A DNA stretch of 64,000 nt. It comes from UBA1479 sp048263775 (lineage in GTDB: Bacteria; Pseudomonadota; Alphaproteobacteria; Rhodospirillales; Casp-alpha2). The stretch covers positions 372,001-436,000 of the forward strand of contig JBLXDU010000001.1 in assembly GCA_048263775.1 (NCBI GenBank), written 5' to 3'. A program made the translations under genes and the position numbers. Each line of letters starts with the position of its first letter. Positions within the stretch are counted from its first letter, which is position 1. Under the pieces are notes generated by a model. It worked only from the letters and a program-made list of their open reading frames with translations, had not been told where the DNA came from and did not search any database. Positions 53,300 through 61,758 of this stretch are shown piece by piece.

Positions 53300-53351
53300 T
53301 GGTGCGGGCGGGGGGACTCGAACCCCCACGGGCAAAAGCCCAACGGATTTT
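53300..53351 (-). tRNA. tRNA-Leu(UAA) 3' exon fragment
   Basis: On the minus strand the sequence begins AAAATCCGTTGGGC, continues with a class II variable arm (GGGC-TTTT-GCCC), a T-arm (GGGGG-TTCGAGT-CCCCC) and ends CGCCCGC-A-CCA. AAAATCC is the 3' half of a UAA anticodon loop as split in intron-bearing tRNA-Leu(UAA). The matching 5' half (GCGGGCG acceptor strand and D-arm) was looked for on both sides and not found in the window, so the gene is truncated or displaced. Another tRNA-Leu(UAA) must exist elsewhere. Confidence 0.75.
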
Positions 53352-53470
53352 CATACCAGCTACGGCTTTCGCCGCGACGCCCCCTTACCAAGGGGGCGCT
53401 TTGTGGTTTGGACTATTCCTTCACCATAGAATTCGCCTTAGGTGCTGCCCGTCTAGTCTCTGGCTACCAT
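53352..53470 (-). ncRNA. Group I intron, 3' half
   Basis: Directly before the tRNA exon the minus strand carries GAGACTAGACGG (R element/P7), GCACCTAAGGCG ... CTATGGTGAAGG (P8 region), ATAGTCC (S element, other strand of P7) and a final G before the exon. Order and sequence closely follow the Azoarcus tRNA-Ile group I ribozyme. A GC-rich P9 hairpin (CGCCCCCTTGGTAAGGGGGCG) is present. The P/Q elements and P1-P6 are not recognisable upstream, so only the 3' half seems to remain. Confidence 0.75.
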
Positions 53471-53602
53471 ACGCAGCTCTCAATCCACATTGGTACAGGT
53501 TGGGCGCATCCTAACGGGTCATGATTTTGATATAGCGAACTTTTTTAAATATTGTCCTGTTTGACTTCCAATCCTTCCCCGTTTGAGCAAGACTCCGTCC
53601 CG

Positions 53603-53764
53603 GAGCCGCGACGCACGGCTCTGGGGCTTGGAAAACCCCGTAACGAGCGGTCGTTGCTGACCGATAACAGTAACCCTGACTTCTGGTCGGGGTGCCTGGG
53701 CTATGTCCAGGCCTCCCGGCTAAAAACCCAGGGGCCGTCTCGTTACGGTTTTTCCAACACCCCG
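53603..53764 (+). other. Highly structured non-coding segment
   Basis: A 25-bp imperfect inverted repeat (53623-53647 against 53739-53764, both ending in GTAACGAG or its complement) encloses further hairpins: CGGTC/GACCG (53648-53663) and CCTGG/CCAGG (53695-53711). Another hairpin (GAGCCG/CGGCTC, 53603-53621) stands before it. No frame crosses it convincingly. It may be a structured RNA or a recombination site; it lies just before the first gene of the element. Confidence 0.55.
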
Positions 53765-53840
53765 ATCACCAGTCTGGTTGAAGCCACCTTCCAGCGGGCG
53801 CGCTGGAGGCTCTGGCCTCGGACTTTGGGAGAGGGGTCCC

Positions 53841-54362
53841 ATGAAACTTGGAAAGCGATGGATCGTCGGCCTCTTGGCCGGTGGAATTGTTGCGGTCGTG
53901 GCGGCGCATCAGCCTGCAGTGGCGCAAGACACCCAACTGGGCGTTTGGGAGTACGATGCGAGTAATGACAGTTTGACCAAGACGCGATCACACGCTGCGT
54001 TCGTTTTCGACGGGTCGGCGGCAAAACTTGGCTTGTTGGTGGTGAAATGCGATCGAGAGGATCTGGCGCCCTACGTCAAATATACCCACCACGGCGTATT
54101 TTTCGGCACGGATGGCCCGACCCTGGCTCGATATCGCGTCGATGAAAATGACCTTCACGAAGAAGATTGGCGGTTATTCGAGAAAAGCGTTGTGAACTTC
54201 AATAAGGGGCAGGTCTACGACATGGTCCAGCAGATGATTGCCGGCTCGTCAGTCACCGTCGAGGTCTCGGACTTCCGCTACCGGAAATACCGGACGGTAT
54301 TCGGCTTGAAGGGCTCGGCCAGCGCCCTGACCAAGGTCCTGGAGAACTGCGGCGACAAGTGA
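53841..54362 (+). CDS. Exported protein of unknown function
   Basis: 173 aa. A signal peptide (KRWIVGLLAGGIVAVVAAHQPAVAQ, cleaved after about residue 29) precedes a single beta-rich domain with WEYDASNDSLTKT, LLVVKCDRED and a terminal LENCGDK, so one disulfide is likely. The pattern (exported, W near start, paired Cys) recalls VasI/IalB-like small periplasmic proteins but I cannot assign it. The ATG at 53841 follows GAGAGGGG. It is an odd first member of a phage-like cluster. Confidence 0.65.
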   Translation: MKLGKRWIVGLLAGGIVAVVAAHQPAVAQDTQLGVWEYDASNDSLTKTRSHAAFVFDGSAAKLGLLVVKCDREDLAPYVKYTHHGVFFGTDGPTLARYRVDENDLHEEDWRLFEKSVVNFNKGQVYDMVQQMIAGSSVTVEVSDFRYRKYRTVFGLKGSASALTKVLENCGDK

Positions 54363-54569
54363 GATTGAGGCTAATTTCAATAACTTGTGCTGACTAAGGC
54401 ATCAAGCTCACAAAATATTGTTGCGCGGAGGTTTTTCCTCGCGTTACGATTCAGGCGTTATCTCCCTACCAAGGAGGGTGTGAAGGGGAGATGGCAGTGG
54501 TCTTAACCGCTGCTGTCTCGTCGTCCTTGGTGGGCCATCGGACAGCGGCACATTTGTGGAGCAAGTCCG

Positions 54570-55964
54570 ATGGGAAAGCACCCTCTTCCCGAAAAGCATC
54601 ATAACCAGCGCCTCTACGTCGACGAGATTCTCGTTGATCAGGTCGAGTACGTCCCGATTGAAGTTCTGTCCCCGTATCGGGGGCACGCCCGCAAACATCC
54701 GAAAAGACAACTGAAGGCACTGGAACGCGGGATTGCGGCGTTCGGGTTCATCGTCCCAGTCTTGGTGGGGGAGGATGGTGAGGTCGTCGCCGGCCATGCC
54801 CGCGTCCTGGTCGCCAAGCAGTTGGGGTATACGAAGGTTCCGGTGATCCGCCTACCACATCTGAGCCCAGCTCAGATCCGAGCCTTCCGGCTTGCCGACA
54901 ACAAACTTGCTGAACTAAGTGAGTGGGACGGGGAGAAGCTGGCCCTCGAACTCCGGGACTTGATCGAGATCGACTTCGACGTCGACCTGACAGGGTTCGA
55001 GGCGGCAGAGGTGGACCTCATCATCGACAGCCAGTTCTCTCTGGTCGGCGCGACGCCGGCGGACGAGGTGCCAAGTGTAGCAGACGAGCCGGTGTCGTGC
55101 CTGGGCGACCTATGGATGCTCGACGAGCAGTGCGTCTTGTGCGGCGACGCCCGGGATCCGGACGCCTACGCCGCCGTCCTACAGGGCCGCCTCGCGGCCA
55201 TGGTGATCACGGATTCTCCTTACAACGTTAAGGTCCAGGGCAACGTCTGCGGTTCGGGGGCCATCAAGCATGGCGAGTTCGTTATGGCCTCGGGTGAGAT
55301 GTCGGAGGAGCAATTCCGGGGTTTCCTGGAAGCCATCATCCGCAATCTCCTCATATCGACGGCGCCGGGATCGCTCCACTACCTGTTCATGGATTGGCGG
55401 CATCTCCGCGTGTTGCAGGAGGTCTGTGACAGGCTCTACGGCCCCCAGGTAAACCTGTGTGTCTGGGTCAAGACGAACGGCGGCATGGGATCGTTCTACC
55501 GGTCCCGGCACGAACTGGTGGTCATCTACAAGAACGGTTCGGCGCCCCACGTCAATAACGTCCAACTTGGCCAGTATGGCCGCAACCGTACCAACGTTTG
55601 GGAGTACGAGGGGGCCAATAGCCTGTCCCCGAAGCGACGGGCAGACCTGGCGCTGCATCCGACTGTGAAACCCGTGGAGATGATCGCCGACGCCATCCGG
55701 GATGCCTCCAACCGCGGCGACCTGATCCTAGACCCATTCCTCGGATCCGGCACCACGGTGATCGCTTGCGAACAGACTGGGCGCACCTGTGCCGGGATGG
55801 AACTGGACCCCAAGTACGTGGATGTCATCGTCCGGCGGTGGGAATCCTTCACCGGCGGTGAGGCGCGCCATGCCGGCACCGGCCTGACCTTCAGGGAGAT
55901 GGCGGACCACCGGAGCGGCAATGTCTTGATGCTGCCGGCGCCGTCACAGGGTGGGGAGGCGTGA
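54570..55964 (+). CDS. ParB-domain DNA methyltransferase (N4/N6 type)
   Basis: 464 aa. Residues about 20-110 form a ParB/Srx nuclease-like domain (VPIEVLSPYRGHARKHP; FRLADNKLAELSEWD). The rest is a beta-class methyltransferase with motif IV MVITDSPYNV, where the usual DPPY is DSPY, and the SAM motif LDPFLGSGTTVIACE near the C-terminus. Such fused enzymes modify phage or island DNA. No cognate restriction gene is seen. DUF5681 follows in the same operon. Confidence 0.88.
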   Translation: MGKHPLPEKHHNQRLYVDEILVDQVEYVPIEVLSPYRGHARKHPKRQLKALERGIAAFGFIVPVLVGEDGEVVAGHARVLVAKQLGYTKVPVIRLPHLSPAQIRAFRLADNKLAELSEWDGEKLALELRDLIEIDFDVDLTGFEAAEVDLIIDSQFSLVGATPADEVPSVADEPVSCLGDLWMLDEQCVLCGDARDPDAYAAVLQGRLAAMVITDSPYNVKVQGNVCGSGAIKHGEFVMASGEMSEEQFRGFLEAIIRNLLISTAPGSLHYLFMDWRHLRVLQEVCDRLYGPQVNLCVWVKTNGGMGSFYRSRHELVVIYKNGSAPHVNNVQLGQYGRNRTNVWEYEGANSLSPKRRADLALHPTVKPVEMIADAIRDASNRGDLILDPFLGSGTTVIACEQTGRTCAGMELDPKYVDVIVRRWESFTGGEARHAGTGLTFREMADHRSGNVLMLPAPSQGGEA

Positions 55965-55965
55965 C

Positions 55966-56376
55966 ATGGCGATCAAGAAGGAGCCGAAGAAGGGCTACGA
56001 GGTCGGATACAAGAAGCCGCCCAAGCATAGCCAATTCAAACCTGGCCAGTCAGGCAATCCGAAGGGCCGGCCCAGTGGCGCCAAAAATCTCTCGACGGAG
56101 CTGTTGGAGGAGCTCCATGAGCGTGTACGTGTCACGGAGGACGGCAAACAGAAGACGATCTCCAAGCAGCGAGCAATGCTCAAGTCGTTGATGGCCAAAG
56201 CCGTCAAAGGCGACACCAAGGCCGCCAATACCCTTCTCAACATGTTCCTCAAACTGGTCCCTGCAGAGGAGAAGGACACGGAAGGCAGGGAATTCACCCG
56301 AACCGATGAGCAGGTCCTGGAGGACTTCAAGGCCGCTTTGCTGTCGCAGGCACTAAACAAGGAAAAAGGTCGATGA
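55966..56376 (+). CDS. DUF5681 protein (small-terminase-like)
   Basis: 136 aa. YKKPPKHSQFKPGQSGNPKGRP is the DUF5681 signature, seen just before terminase large-subunit genes, where it may serve as small subunit. The rest is a basic helical segment (SKQRAMLKSLMAKAVKGDTKAANTLLNMF). GGAGG precedes the ATG at 55966. It overlaps the terminase gene by 4 bp. Confidence 0.87.
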   Translation: MAIKKEPKKGYEVGYKKPPKHSQFKPGQSGNPKGRPSGAKNLSTELLEELHERVRVTEDGKQKTISKQRAMLKSLMAKAVKGDTKAANTLLNMFLKLVPAEEKDTEGREFTRTDEQVLEDFKAALLSQALNKEKGR

Positions 56377-57803
56377 ACGACCATCAGGATGTAGACCGAG
56401 AGCTATTAAGAGCGATCTATCGGACCGACTTAAAAGCGTTTTACCGGAAGGCGGTCGAGGAACTCTTTCCGGGCCGGAGCTACCATCCCGCCGAATACAT
56501 CGCAGCGGTCACCTATGCGCTGAGCCAGGTTTTGGATGGCGAGGTTACCCGCCAGATCATCAATATGCCCCCGCGCCACTTCAAGTCGTCGATCGTTTCG
56601 GTCGTGTTCCCGGCCTTTGTCCTGGGCCACGATCCGAGCCGAAAGATCATCTGCGTCTCTTACGGAAGCGATTTGGCCGCGGAACTGCACAATCTGACCC
56701 GCGAACTTATGAAATCGGATTTTTACCGGTGGGTGTTCACGGAAACGAAGATCAAGGCCGGCAAGGACACGGAGACGGAGATCAAAACCACCAAGAACGG
56801 TGGGCGGCGTGCAGTTTCCACAGGAGGGCCGATCACCGGGTTCGGCGCTGACTTGATCATCGGGGACGATCTCATGAAGCCGGAGGACGCCAACAGCGAG
56901 GTGAAGCGTGCGAAGGCCAACAGCTACCTACAAAGCACACTTCTATCGCGGCTGGAGGAGAAGAAGCATGGCGCCATGGTCTTGGTGCAACAGCGCCTCC
57001 ACGTGGACGACACCACAGGCCATTTGCTCGATAGCGGAAACTGGGAACACCTAAGCCTGCCGGCGATCGCGGTAAAGAAGGAGAAAATCTACGTCGGAGA
57101 CGAGCAGTGGTTCCTGCGGGAACCGGGAGAGGCATTGGATCCTGTCCGTGAGGACCTGGAGACCCTAGCAAAAATCAAAGCCGAAGTCGGCGAACAAGTG
57201 TTCTCATCCCAATGGCAGCAATTCCCCACCTTGCCCGGCGGGAACATGTTGAAGCTTGAGCAGTTCCGGCGATACGAGGTCCTGCCGCCCAGGCATTGGT
57301 TGGAGTACTACGTGCAAAGCTGGGACACGGCCGTAACGGCATCGGATACCAGCGACTACTCCGTCTGTACGACCTGGGGGAAGCGCGGTAACCACCACTA
57401 CCTGATCGACGTATGCCGGGTGAAGTTGGAATACCCGGATCTCCGGAAGGCTGTGGAGGAGCAATTTCTGAAGCATGGGCCCAAGTTGGTGATCTTGGAG
57501 GGCTCGCACATCGGAAAAGCGCTGTACCGTGAATTTTACCGCTCCAAATACTGCAGGGAGACCAACGATGGCCCGATCGTGTTCAAGTTTTACACGCCGA
57601 GGGTCAGCAAAGAGGAAAGGGCAGCCGTTCAGTCCGTGAAGATCGAACAAGGGTTCGTCTGGTTGCCGACGGATGCAAACTGGCTGGAAGTCTTCGAAAA
57701 GGAAGTCAGGGAGTTTCCGGTCGGCAAAAACGATGACCAGGTGGACAGCATGGTCCAGTACTTGGCTGTCATTGCGCTCCGGATCCCAAGGGTTAATTGG
57801 TAG
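56373..57803 (+). CDS. Phage terminase large subunit
   Basis: 476 aa. The ATPase has Walker A-like MPPRHFKSS (residues about 66-74) and Walker B LIIGDDLM. The C-terminal RNase H-like nuclease begins QSWDTA and ends VGKNDDQVDSM with further acidic residues. It packages DNA in tailed phages, but here there is no portal or head gene, so it may be retained for another DNA-processing job or be a relic. Confidence 0.9.
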   Translation: MNDHQDVDRELLRAIYRTDLKAFYRKAVEELFPGRSYHPAEYIAAVTYALSQVLDGEVTRQIINMPPRHFKSSIVSVVFPAFVLGHDPSRKIICVSYGSDLAAELHNLTRELMKSDFYRWVFTETKIKAGKDTETEIKTTKNGGRRAVSTGGPITGFGADLIIGDDLMKPEDANSEVKRAKANSYLQSTLLSRLEEKKHGAMVLVQQRLHVDDTTGHLLDSGNWEHLSLPAIAVKKEKIYVGDEQWFLREPGEALDPVREDLETLAKIKAEVGEQVFSSQWQQFPTLPGGNMLKLEQFRRYEVLPPRHWLEYYVQSWDTAVTASDTSDYSVCTTWGKRGNHHYLIDVCRVKLEYPDLRKAVEEQFLKHGPKLVILEGSHIGKALYREFYRSKYCRETNDGPIVFKFYTPRVSKEERAAVQSVKIEQGFVWLPTDANWLEVFEKEVREFPVGKNDDQVDSMVQYLAVIALRIPRVNW

Positions 57804-58044
57804 GCTGCCGAAATCGACCTTCATTTCTCTTTGGTGGGGGCGGCGAGAATGCTGCCCCCGATTTTGTCGATCAATTGACTGGACTTCCGCTGCGAACAGA
57901 GCGGTACTGATCCCACGCGGTGAGGGACGCCAGGGCCCCTGAAAAGCCTCCAACCACCGCCCGCCCGGACCGGTCCGACGACCGGCCGGGGTCTGGGCGG
58001 TGGAAGCCCCTGCATCCCGCGGGGCGCGATCACGGAGGTGAAAT
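57804..58044 (+). other. Hairpin-rich gap before DUF3489
   Basis: 241 bp without a gene. GGGGGCGGCGAGAATGCTGCCCCC (57836-57859, shown here as one stem-loop) may end the terminase unit. A second long hairpin has arms CCACCGCCC (57954-57962) and GGGCGGTGG (57995-58003) with a self-complementary GGACCGGTCC inside, 40 bp before DUF3489. Confidence 0.5.
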
Positions 58045-58299
58045 ATGACCGCCCAGACCAAATCGAAAACCACCAAACCCCAGCCCACCAAATCTGCAAC
58101 CATCCTGAAGTTCATCAGCCGGCCTTCGGGCGCCAGCCTAGGCGTCCTGGAGAAGGCCACAGGCTGGCAGCCTCACAGCGTCCGCGCGGCGCTCACCGGC
58201 CTGCGCAAGGCTGGCCATGCCATCGAGCGCGATAAGGACGCCAAGGGGGTCACCGTCTACCGCGTCACCAAGGTGGCATCGGCGGCGGACGCATGCTGA
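58045..58299 (+). CDS. DUF3489 small DNA-binding-like protein
   Basis: 84 aa. A basic Thr/Lys-rich start is followed by a winged-helix-like domain: SLGVLEKATGWQPHSVRAALTGLRKAGHAIERD and GVTVYRV. It is the usual first gene of the DUF3489-DUF2924-recombinase triplet in alphaproteobacteria and overlaps DUF2924 by 7 bp. Probably a transcription factor or recombination directionality protein for the triplet. Confidence 0.87.
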   Translation: MTAQTKSKTTKPQPTKSATILKFISRPSGASLGVLEKATGWQPHSVRAALTGLRKAGHAIERDKDAKGVTVYRVTKVASAADAC

Positions 58300-58727
58300 G
58301 CCTGGACGACCTGGACGGCATGACGACGGTGGAACTGCGGGCGGCCTGGGAAGACGACCTGGGTCGTCCGCCGCCCTCCCGGGCGAGCGCCGACTGGATG
58401 CGCTCGGTGCTCGCCTACCGCATCCAGGAATGGGCGGGCCCGCGCCTGTCCAACGCCACCAAGCGGGAACTCGAGCGTATCGCCCGGGCGATCGAGAAGG
58501 ACCGGGGCCACCAACCGAAGCCGACGAGGCAACTGAAGGCCGGGACCAAGCTGCTTCGCGAATGGAACGGCGTCGTCCATGAGGTGCAGGTGCTCGACGA
58601 CGGCGCCGAATACCGGAGCACCCGGTTCCCCAGCCTCACGGCCGTCGCCAAGGAAATCACGGGGGCCCACTGGTCGGGCCCCCGGTTCTTCGGCCTGAAG
58701 ACGCGGGGTAAAGCCGATGGCCGCTGA
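58293..58727 (+). CDS. DUF2924 family protein
   Basis: 144 aa, full length for DUF2924. MTTVELRAAWEDDLGRPPPS and the C-terminal TAVAKEITGAHWSGPRFFGL are the family's conserved ends. The latter resembles a DNA-binding ASCH/RAMA-like patch. It overlaps both neighbours, so the triplet is translated as a unit. Function unknown; always beside a large serine recombinase. Confidence 0.88.
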   Translation: MLSLDDLDGMTTVELRAAWEDDLGRPPPSRASADWMRSVLAYRIQEWAGPRLSNATKRELERIARAIEKDRGHQPKPTRQLKAGTKLLREWNGVVHEVQVLDDGAEYRSTRFPSLTAVAKEITGAHWSGPRFFGLKTRGKADGR

Positions 58728-60294
58728 TCGCAGGCTGAATTGCGCCGTCTACACGCGCAAGTCGTCCGAGGAGGGGCTGGAGCAGGAATTCAATTCGCTG
58801 GATGCCCAGCGCGAGGCCTGCGAGGCCTACGTCGCCAGCCAGAAGCACGAGGGATGGCGGCTCCTAAAGGATCGTTACGACGACGGCGGTATCTCCGGTG
58901 GCACCATGGAGCGGCCGGGGCTGCAGCGCCTCCTCGCCGACGTGGCGGCGGGCAAGGTGCAGATCGTCGTCGTCTACAAGGTGGACCGGCTGACCCGCGC
59001 GCTCGCCGACTTCGCCAAGATCATCGAGGTCTTCGACGCCCAGGGCGCCTCCTTCGTCTCCGTCACCCAGCAGTTCAACACGACCACCTCCATGGGCCGG
59101 CTCACCCTCAACGTGCTGCTCTCCTTCGCCCAGTTCGAACGCGAGGTCACGGGCGAGCGCATCCGCGACAAGATCGCGGCTTCGAAGCGCAAGGGCATGT
59201 GGATGGGCGGCAACCCGCCGCTTGGCTACGACTGCCGGAACCGCAAGCTGGAAGTGGTTGAGGCGGAGGCGGAAACCGTCCGCCACATCTTCAGGCGTTA
59301 CGCCGCCCTTGGCAACGTGCGGACGCTGAAGGCCGACCTGGATGCCGCCGGCATCGTCAGCAAGCTATGGACCTCGGCCAGCGGCCGCCGTGTCGGCGGC
59401 AAACCCTTCGCCCGGGGCGCCCTCTACCACCTCCTGCAGAACCGCCTCTACCTGGGCGAGATCGTCCACAAGGGTCAGACCCACCCGGGCCAGCACGCCG
59501 CCATCGTCGATCAATCGCTCTGGGACGAGGTGCAGGCAAAGCTCGCCGCCAACCGGATTGACCGTAAGCGCGGGACCAATGCGAAGGAGCCCAGCCTGCT
59601 TGCAGGTATCCTGTTCGATGAACATGGCCGCCGTCTGACGCCAAGTCACGCCAACAAGGGAGGCCGCCGCTACCGCTACTACGTCACCGACCCACGGGAC
59701 GATGGCCGCATTCCGGCAATCCGCCTTCCGGCCAAGGAGGTGGAGAACGCAGTCCTTTCGGAGTTGAGGCGATATCTGGAAAGTGAATGTATTCGGCAAG
59801 GCCGCAGTCTGGTTGGAGATAGTGATTGCCTGAGCTTCTTGCGATCGGACGTAATCAAGGTCGTCCTTGGTGAGGCGGAGATCGAAGTATTGCTTAAGGC
59901 GCCGAACGACAGCGAGGAACATTCCTTATGTGTGCCTTACACGCTTCGGCGAAGAGGCGTTGAAACCAAGCTCGTTCTGGACCCCGATATACACCCGCGT
60001 CAATCCAACCCGGATCCGGCGTTGATCAGAGGAATTGCCAAGGCCTTCATGTGGAACAAACGACTAATGGCTGGCGACCCGTCGTCTCTACGCACGTTGG
60101 CGCGCGCTGAAGGCGTCAGTGTTCGCTACATCCAGAAGCTTCTGCCACTCGCATACCTAAGTCCAAGCATCGTAGGCGTAATCCTCGAGGGGCATCAGCC
60201 TCGCGATCTAACTTTGGAGGCGCTTGTCAATTCGGAAGTGCCTGTTGATTGGAAAAGTCAGGCCACAATGTTCCGGTTCCTCCATTGCTTTTGA
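58717..60294 (+). CDS. Large serine recombinase
   Basis: 525 aa. The resolvase domain has CAVYTRKSSEEG with the catalytic Ser and EREVTGERIRDKIAASK. The Recombinase domain follows (NPPLGYDC ... VRHIFRRYAALG) and a zinc-ribbon-like/coiled C-terminal part. It excises or integrates DNA at short att sites. GC content falls noticeably after about 59.7 kb inside the gene, so its C-terminal DNA-binding part has a different origin from the resolvase part and its two upstream genes. Confidence 0.9.
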   Translation: MAADRRLNCAVYTRKSSEEGLEQEFNSLDAQREACEAYVASQKHEGWRLLKDRYDDGGISGGTMERPGLQRLLADVAAGKVQIVVVYKVDRLTRALADFAKIIEVFDAQGASFVSVTQQFNTTTSMGRLTLNVLLSFAQFEREVTGERIRDKIAASKRKGMWMGGNPPLGYDCRNRKLEVVEAEAETVRHIFRRYAALGNVRTLKADLDAAGIVSKLWTSASGRRVGGKPFARGALYHLLQNRLYLGEIVHKGQTHPGQHAAIVDQSLWDEVQAKLAANRIDRKRGTNAKEPSLLAGILFDEHGRRLTPSHANKGGRRYRYYVTDPRDDGRIPAIRLPAKEVENAVLSELRRYLESECIRQGRSLVGDSDCLSFLRSDVIKVVLGEAEIEVLLKAPNDSEEHSLCVPYTLRRRGVETKLVLDPDIHPRQSNPDPALIRGIAKAFMWNKRLMAGDPSSLRTLARAEGVSVRYIQKLLPLAYLSPSIVGVILEGHQPRDLTLEALVNSEVPVDWKSQATMFRFLHCF

Positions 60295-60358
60295 CCGCTC
60301 GGTTCAGTTTGGTGCGGGCGCCTTCCTAGCCTATAGTTGTAGTGTTGGAGGCGGGTTG

Positions 60359-61162
60359 ATGTTCAATTGGTTTCGTCCGAAGAACAGCGCTGACCGCAAT
60401 TTTTCAAAACGCTTCAAAGACGATGATGCGGTAAAAGCCTTCGTTGCAGACTGTGCACACTGTGGGCATCACCTTGGGTCTAACGTCTCATCGATAATCT
60501 CAGAGTATTGCGACGGCGAGCAGGGACGCCCGACGCTTTCCGACATGCTTTCACGGCCCTTGATGTCGTTTGCTGGTGACGTTTTTGAAGCCGGGAGGCG
60601 TTCACTTTTTGAAGCCCATTGCTACGCGATCGTTCTCTCGGTAGCCCAGGACGTTCTCTATCGATCTAAAACCCCCTATGGGGAAGTCCGATTTATCGTC
60701 AGCGATATTTCGAGGGCGGTCGCTGAAGAAGAGGTTGGGCCGGGCAAGGTGGGGAATGCGCCTAGTCCACGCCCTGCCCCTGGTGTGCACGTATCCTGGA
60801 GACCGGGGACATTGGTGGGAGGCGTTGCGTCTCAACAGTTGACTTTGGTTCAACGCTACGCGCGGATGAAATCTGTCGAAGAGAAGTTGGCAATGTTCTG
60901 CCTTGCGTTGGGGCTTGTTCCGCCCGGAGAAGGCATCGGAATGAAAATTTTGGAGGAGGTGCCTGGTTCCAGGCATGGAAATATCGCCAGTTACGATCTG
61001 GTCGGTTATCGGACTCCGGATACTGAAGAGATCGATGAATGGTCGGATGACCTTGAAATCTTGGACCCAGAAGAAGTCCTCGCGGCTCTCCCTCCAGATA
61101 TCCGTGACGCCATGTTGGCGGAAATTTCAAGCCTCGACCCGTTCACTAAACCATCCTCATGA
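60359..61162 (+). CDS. Unknown protein, 267 aa
   Basis: No family recognised. Starts MFNWFRPKNSADRNFSKRF; a Cys/His group CAHCGHHLGS near residue 32 might bind metal but a full zinc motif is not seen. The middle has a Pro/Gly linker (GNAPSPRPAPG) and the C-terminus is acidic (DEWSDDLEILDPEEVL). GGAGG precedes the ATG. Composition is like the C-terminal half of the recombinase, so it probably arrived with that part. Cargo of the element. Confidence 0.6.
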   Translation: MFNWFRPKNSADRNFSKRFKDDDAVKAFVADCAHCGHHLGSNVSSIISEYCDGEQGRPTLSDMLSRPLMSFAGDVFEAGRRSLFEAHCYAIVLSVAQDVLYRSKTPYGEVRFIVSDISRAVAEEEVGPGKVGNAPSPRPAPGVHVSWRPGTLVGGVASQQLTLVQRYARMKSVEEKLAMFCLALGLVPPGEGIGMKILEEVPGSRHGNIASYDLVGYRTPDTEEIDEWSDDLEILDPEEVLAALPPDIRDAMLAEISSLDPFTKPSS

Positions 61163-61177
61163 CGACCGGCAAACGGG

Positions 61178-61233
61178 CCGGGAGAGACACTCGGTGCAAA
61201 TCCGTGGAAATCCGAGCGAACTTGGTCTCCCGG
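61178..61233. other. Nested hairpin at the element/core junction
   Basis: CCGGGAGA (61178-61185) pairs with TCTCCCGG (61226-61233), and inside it CTCGG (61190-61194) pairs with CCGAG (61212-61216). No T-tract follows, so it is not a standard terminator. It could be the recombinase att site or a small structured RNA. Confidence 0.45.
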
Positions 61234-61323
61234 CGATCCTCGCGCGGGACAACCCAGCCATATCTATTTGAATTTTAGCGGTTTTTCGGAAGGTCGGCGA
61301 CGACCGCCGTTTGACGGCGGACG

Positions 61324-61416
<93 letters not shown>

Positions 61417-61616
61417 TAAAGCCCTGAAAAGGGATATCTTTTCAGAAGCCCGGCGGCATCCGCCAAGACGCCGCCCGATATGTCGAAACCAAATATGGTC
61501 CGGGAACGCCCCTTTATAGCCGCGAATTTTTTCCTGTCCACTGGTTCGTCGCGGGGGATAGGTTGCGCGCCTCGTGGCGGGCGTCGCCGAGACTGCCGCC
61601 GGAGGCCGTCGGGGGC

Positions 61617-61678
61617 GCCGTAACGCCTGCGTTTCCGGGCGTTACGGCCATTGACTTATGGGATTTCACGGCTATAGT
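61617..61678 (+). promoter_or_regulatory. rplU operon promoter with abutting inverted repeat
   Basis: TTGACT (61651-61656) and TATAGT (61673-61678) with a 16-bp spacer make a good sigma-70 promoter 80 bp before rplU. Immediately upstream, GCCGTAACGCC (61617-61627) and GGCGTTACGGC (61638-61648) form a perfect 11-bp inverted repeat, either an operator or a bidirectional hairpin. The remaining 61417-61616 shows nothing further. Confidence 0.65.
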
Positions 61679-61758
61679 GCCGCCCTTCCATCGGCCCTCG
61701 AATGGCGGGTGGATGTAAATAACCAAACAAGATCAACAATTAATAGGGTTCTGAAACG

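Noticed and set aside
53300..53470. tmRNA 3' piece
   Set aside because: The variable arm, AAAATCC anticodon half and P7/P8/S intron elements fit an intron-bearing tRNA-Leu, and no tag-coding or pseudoknot region is seen.
61190..61270. Missing 5' exon of the tRNA-Leu on the minus strand
   Set aside because: Two CGGATTT strings occur, one able to pair with TCCGT, but there is no GCGGGCG acceptor strand or D-arm, so the match is chance.
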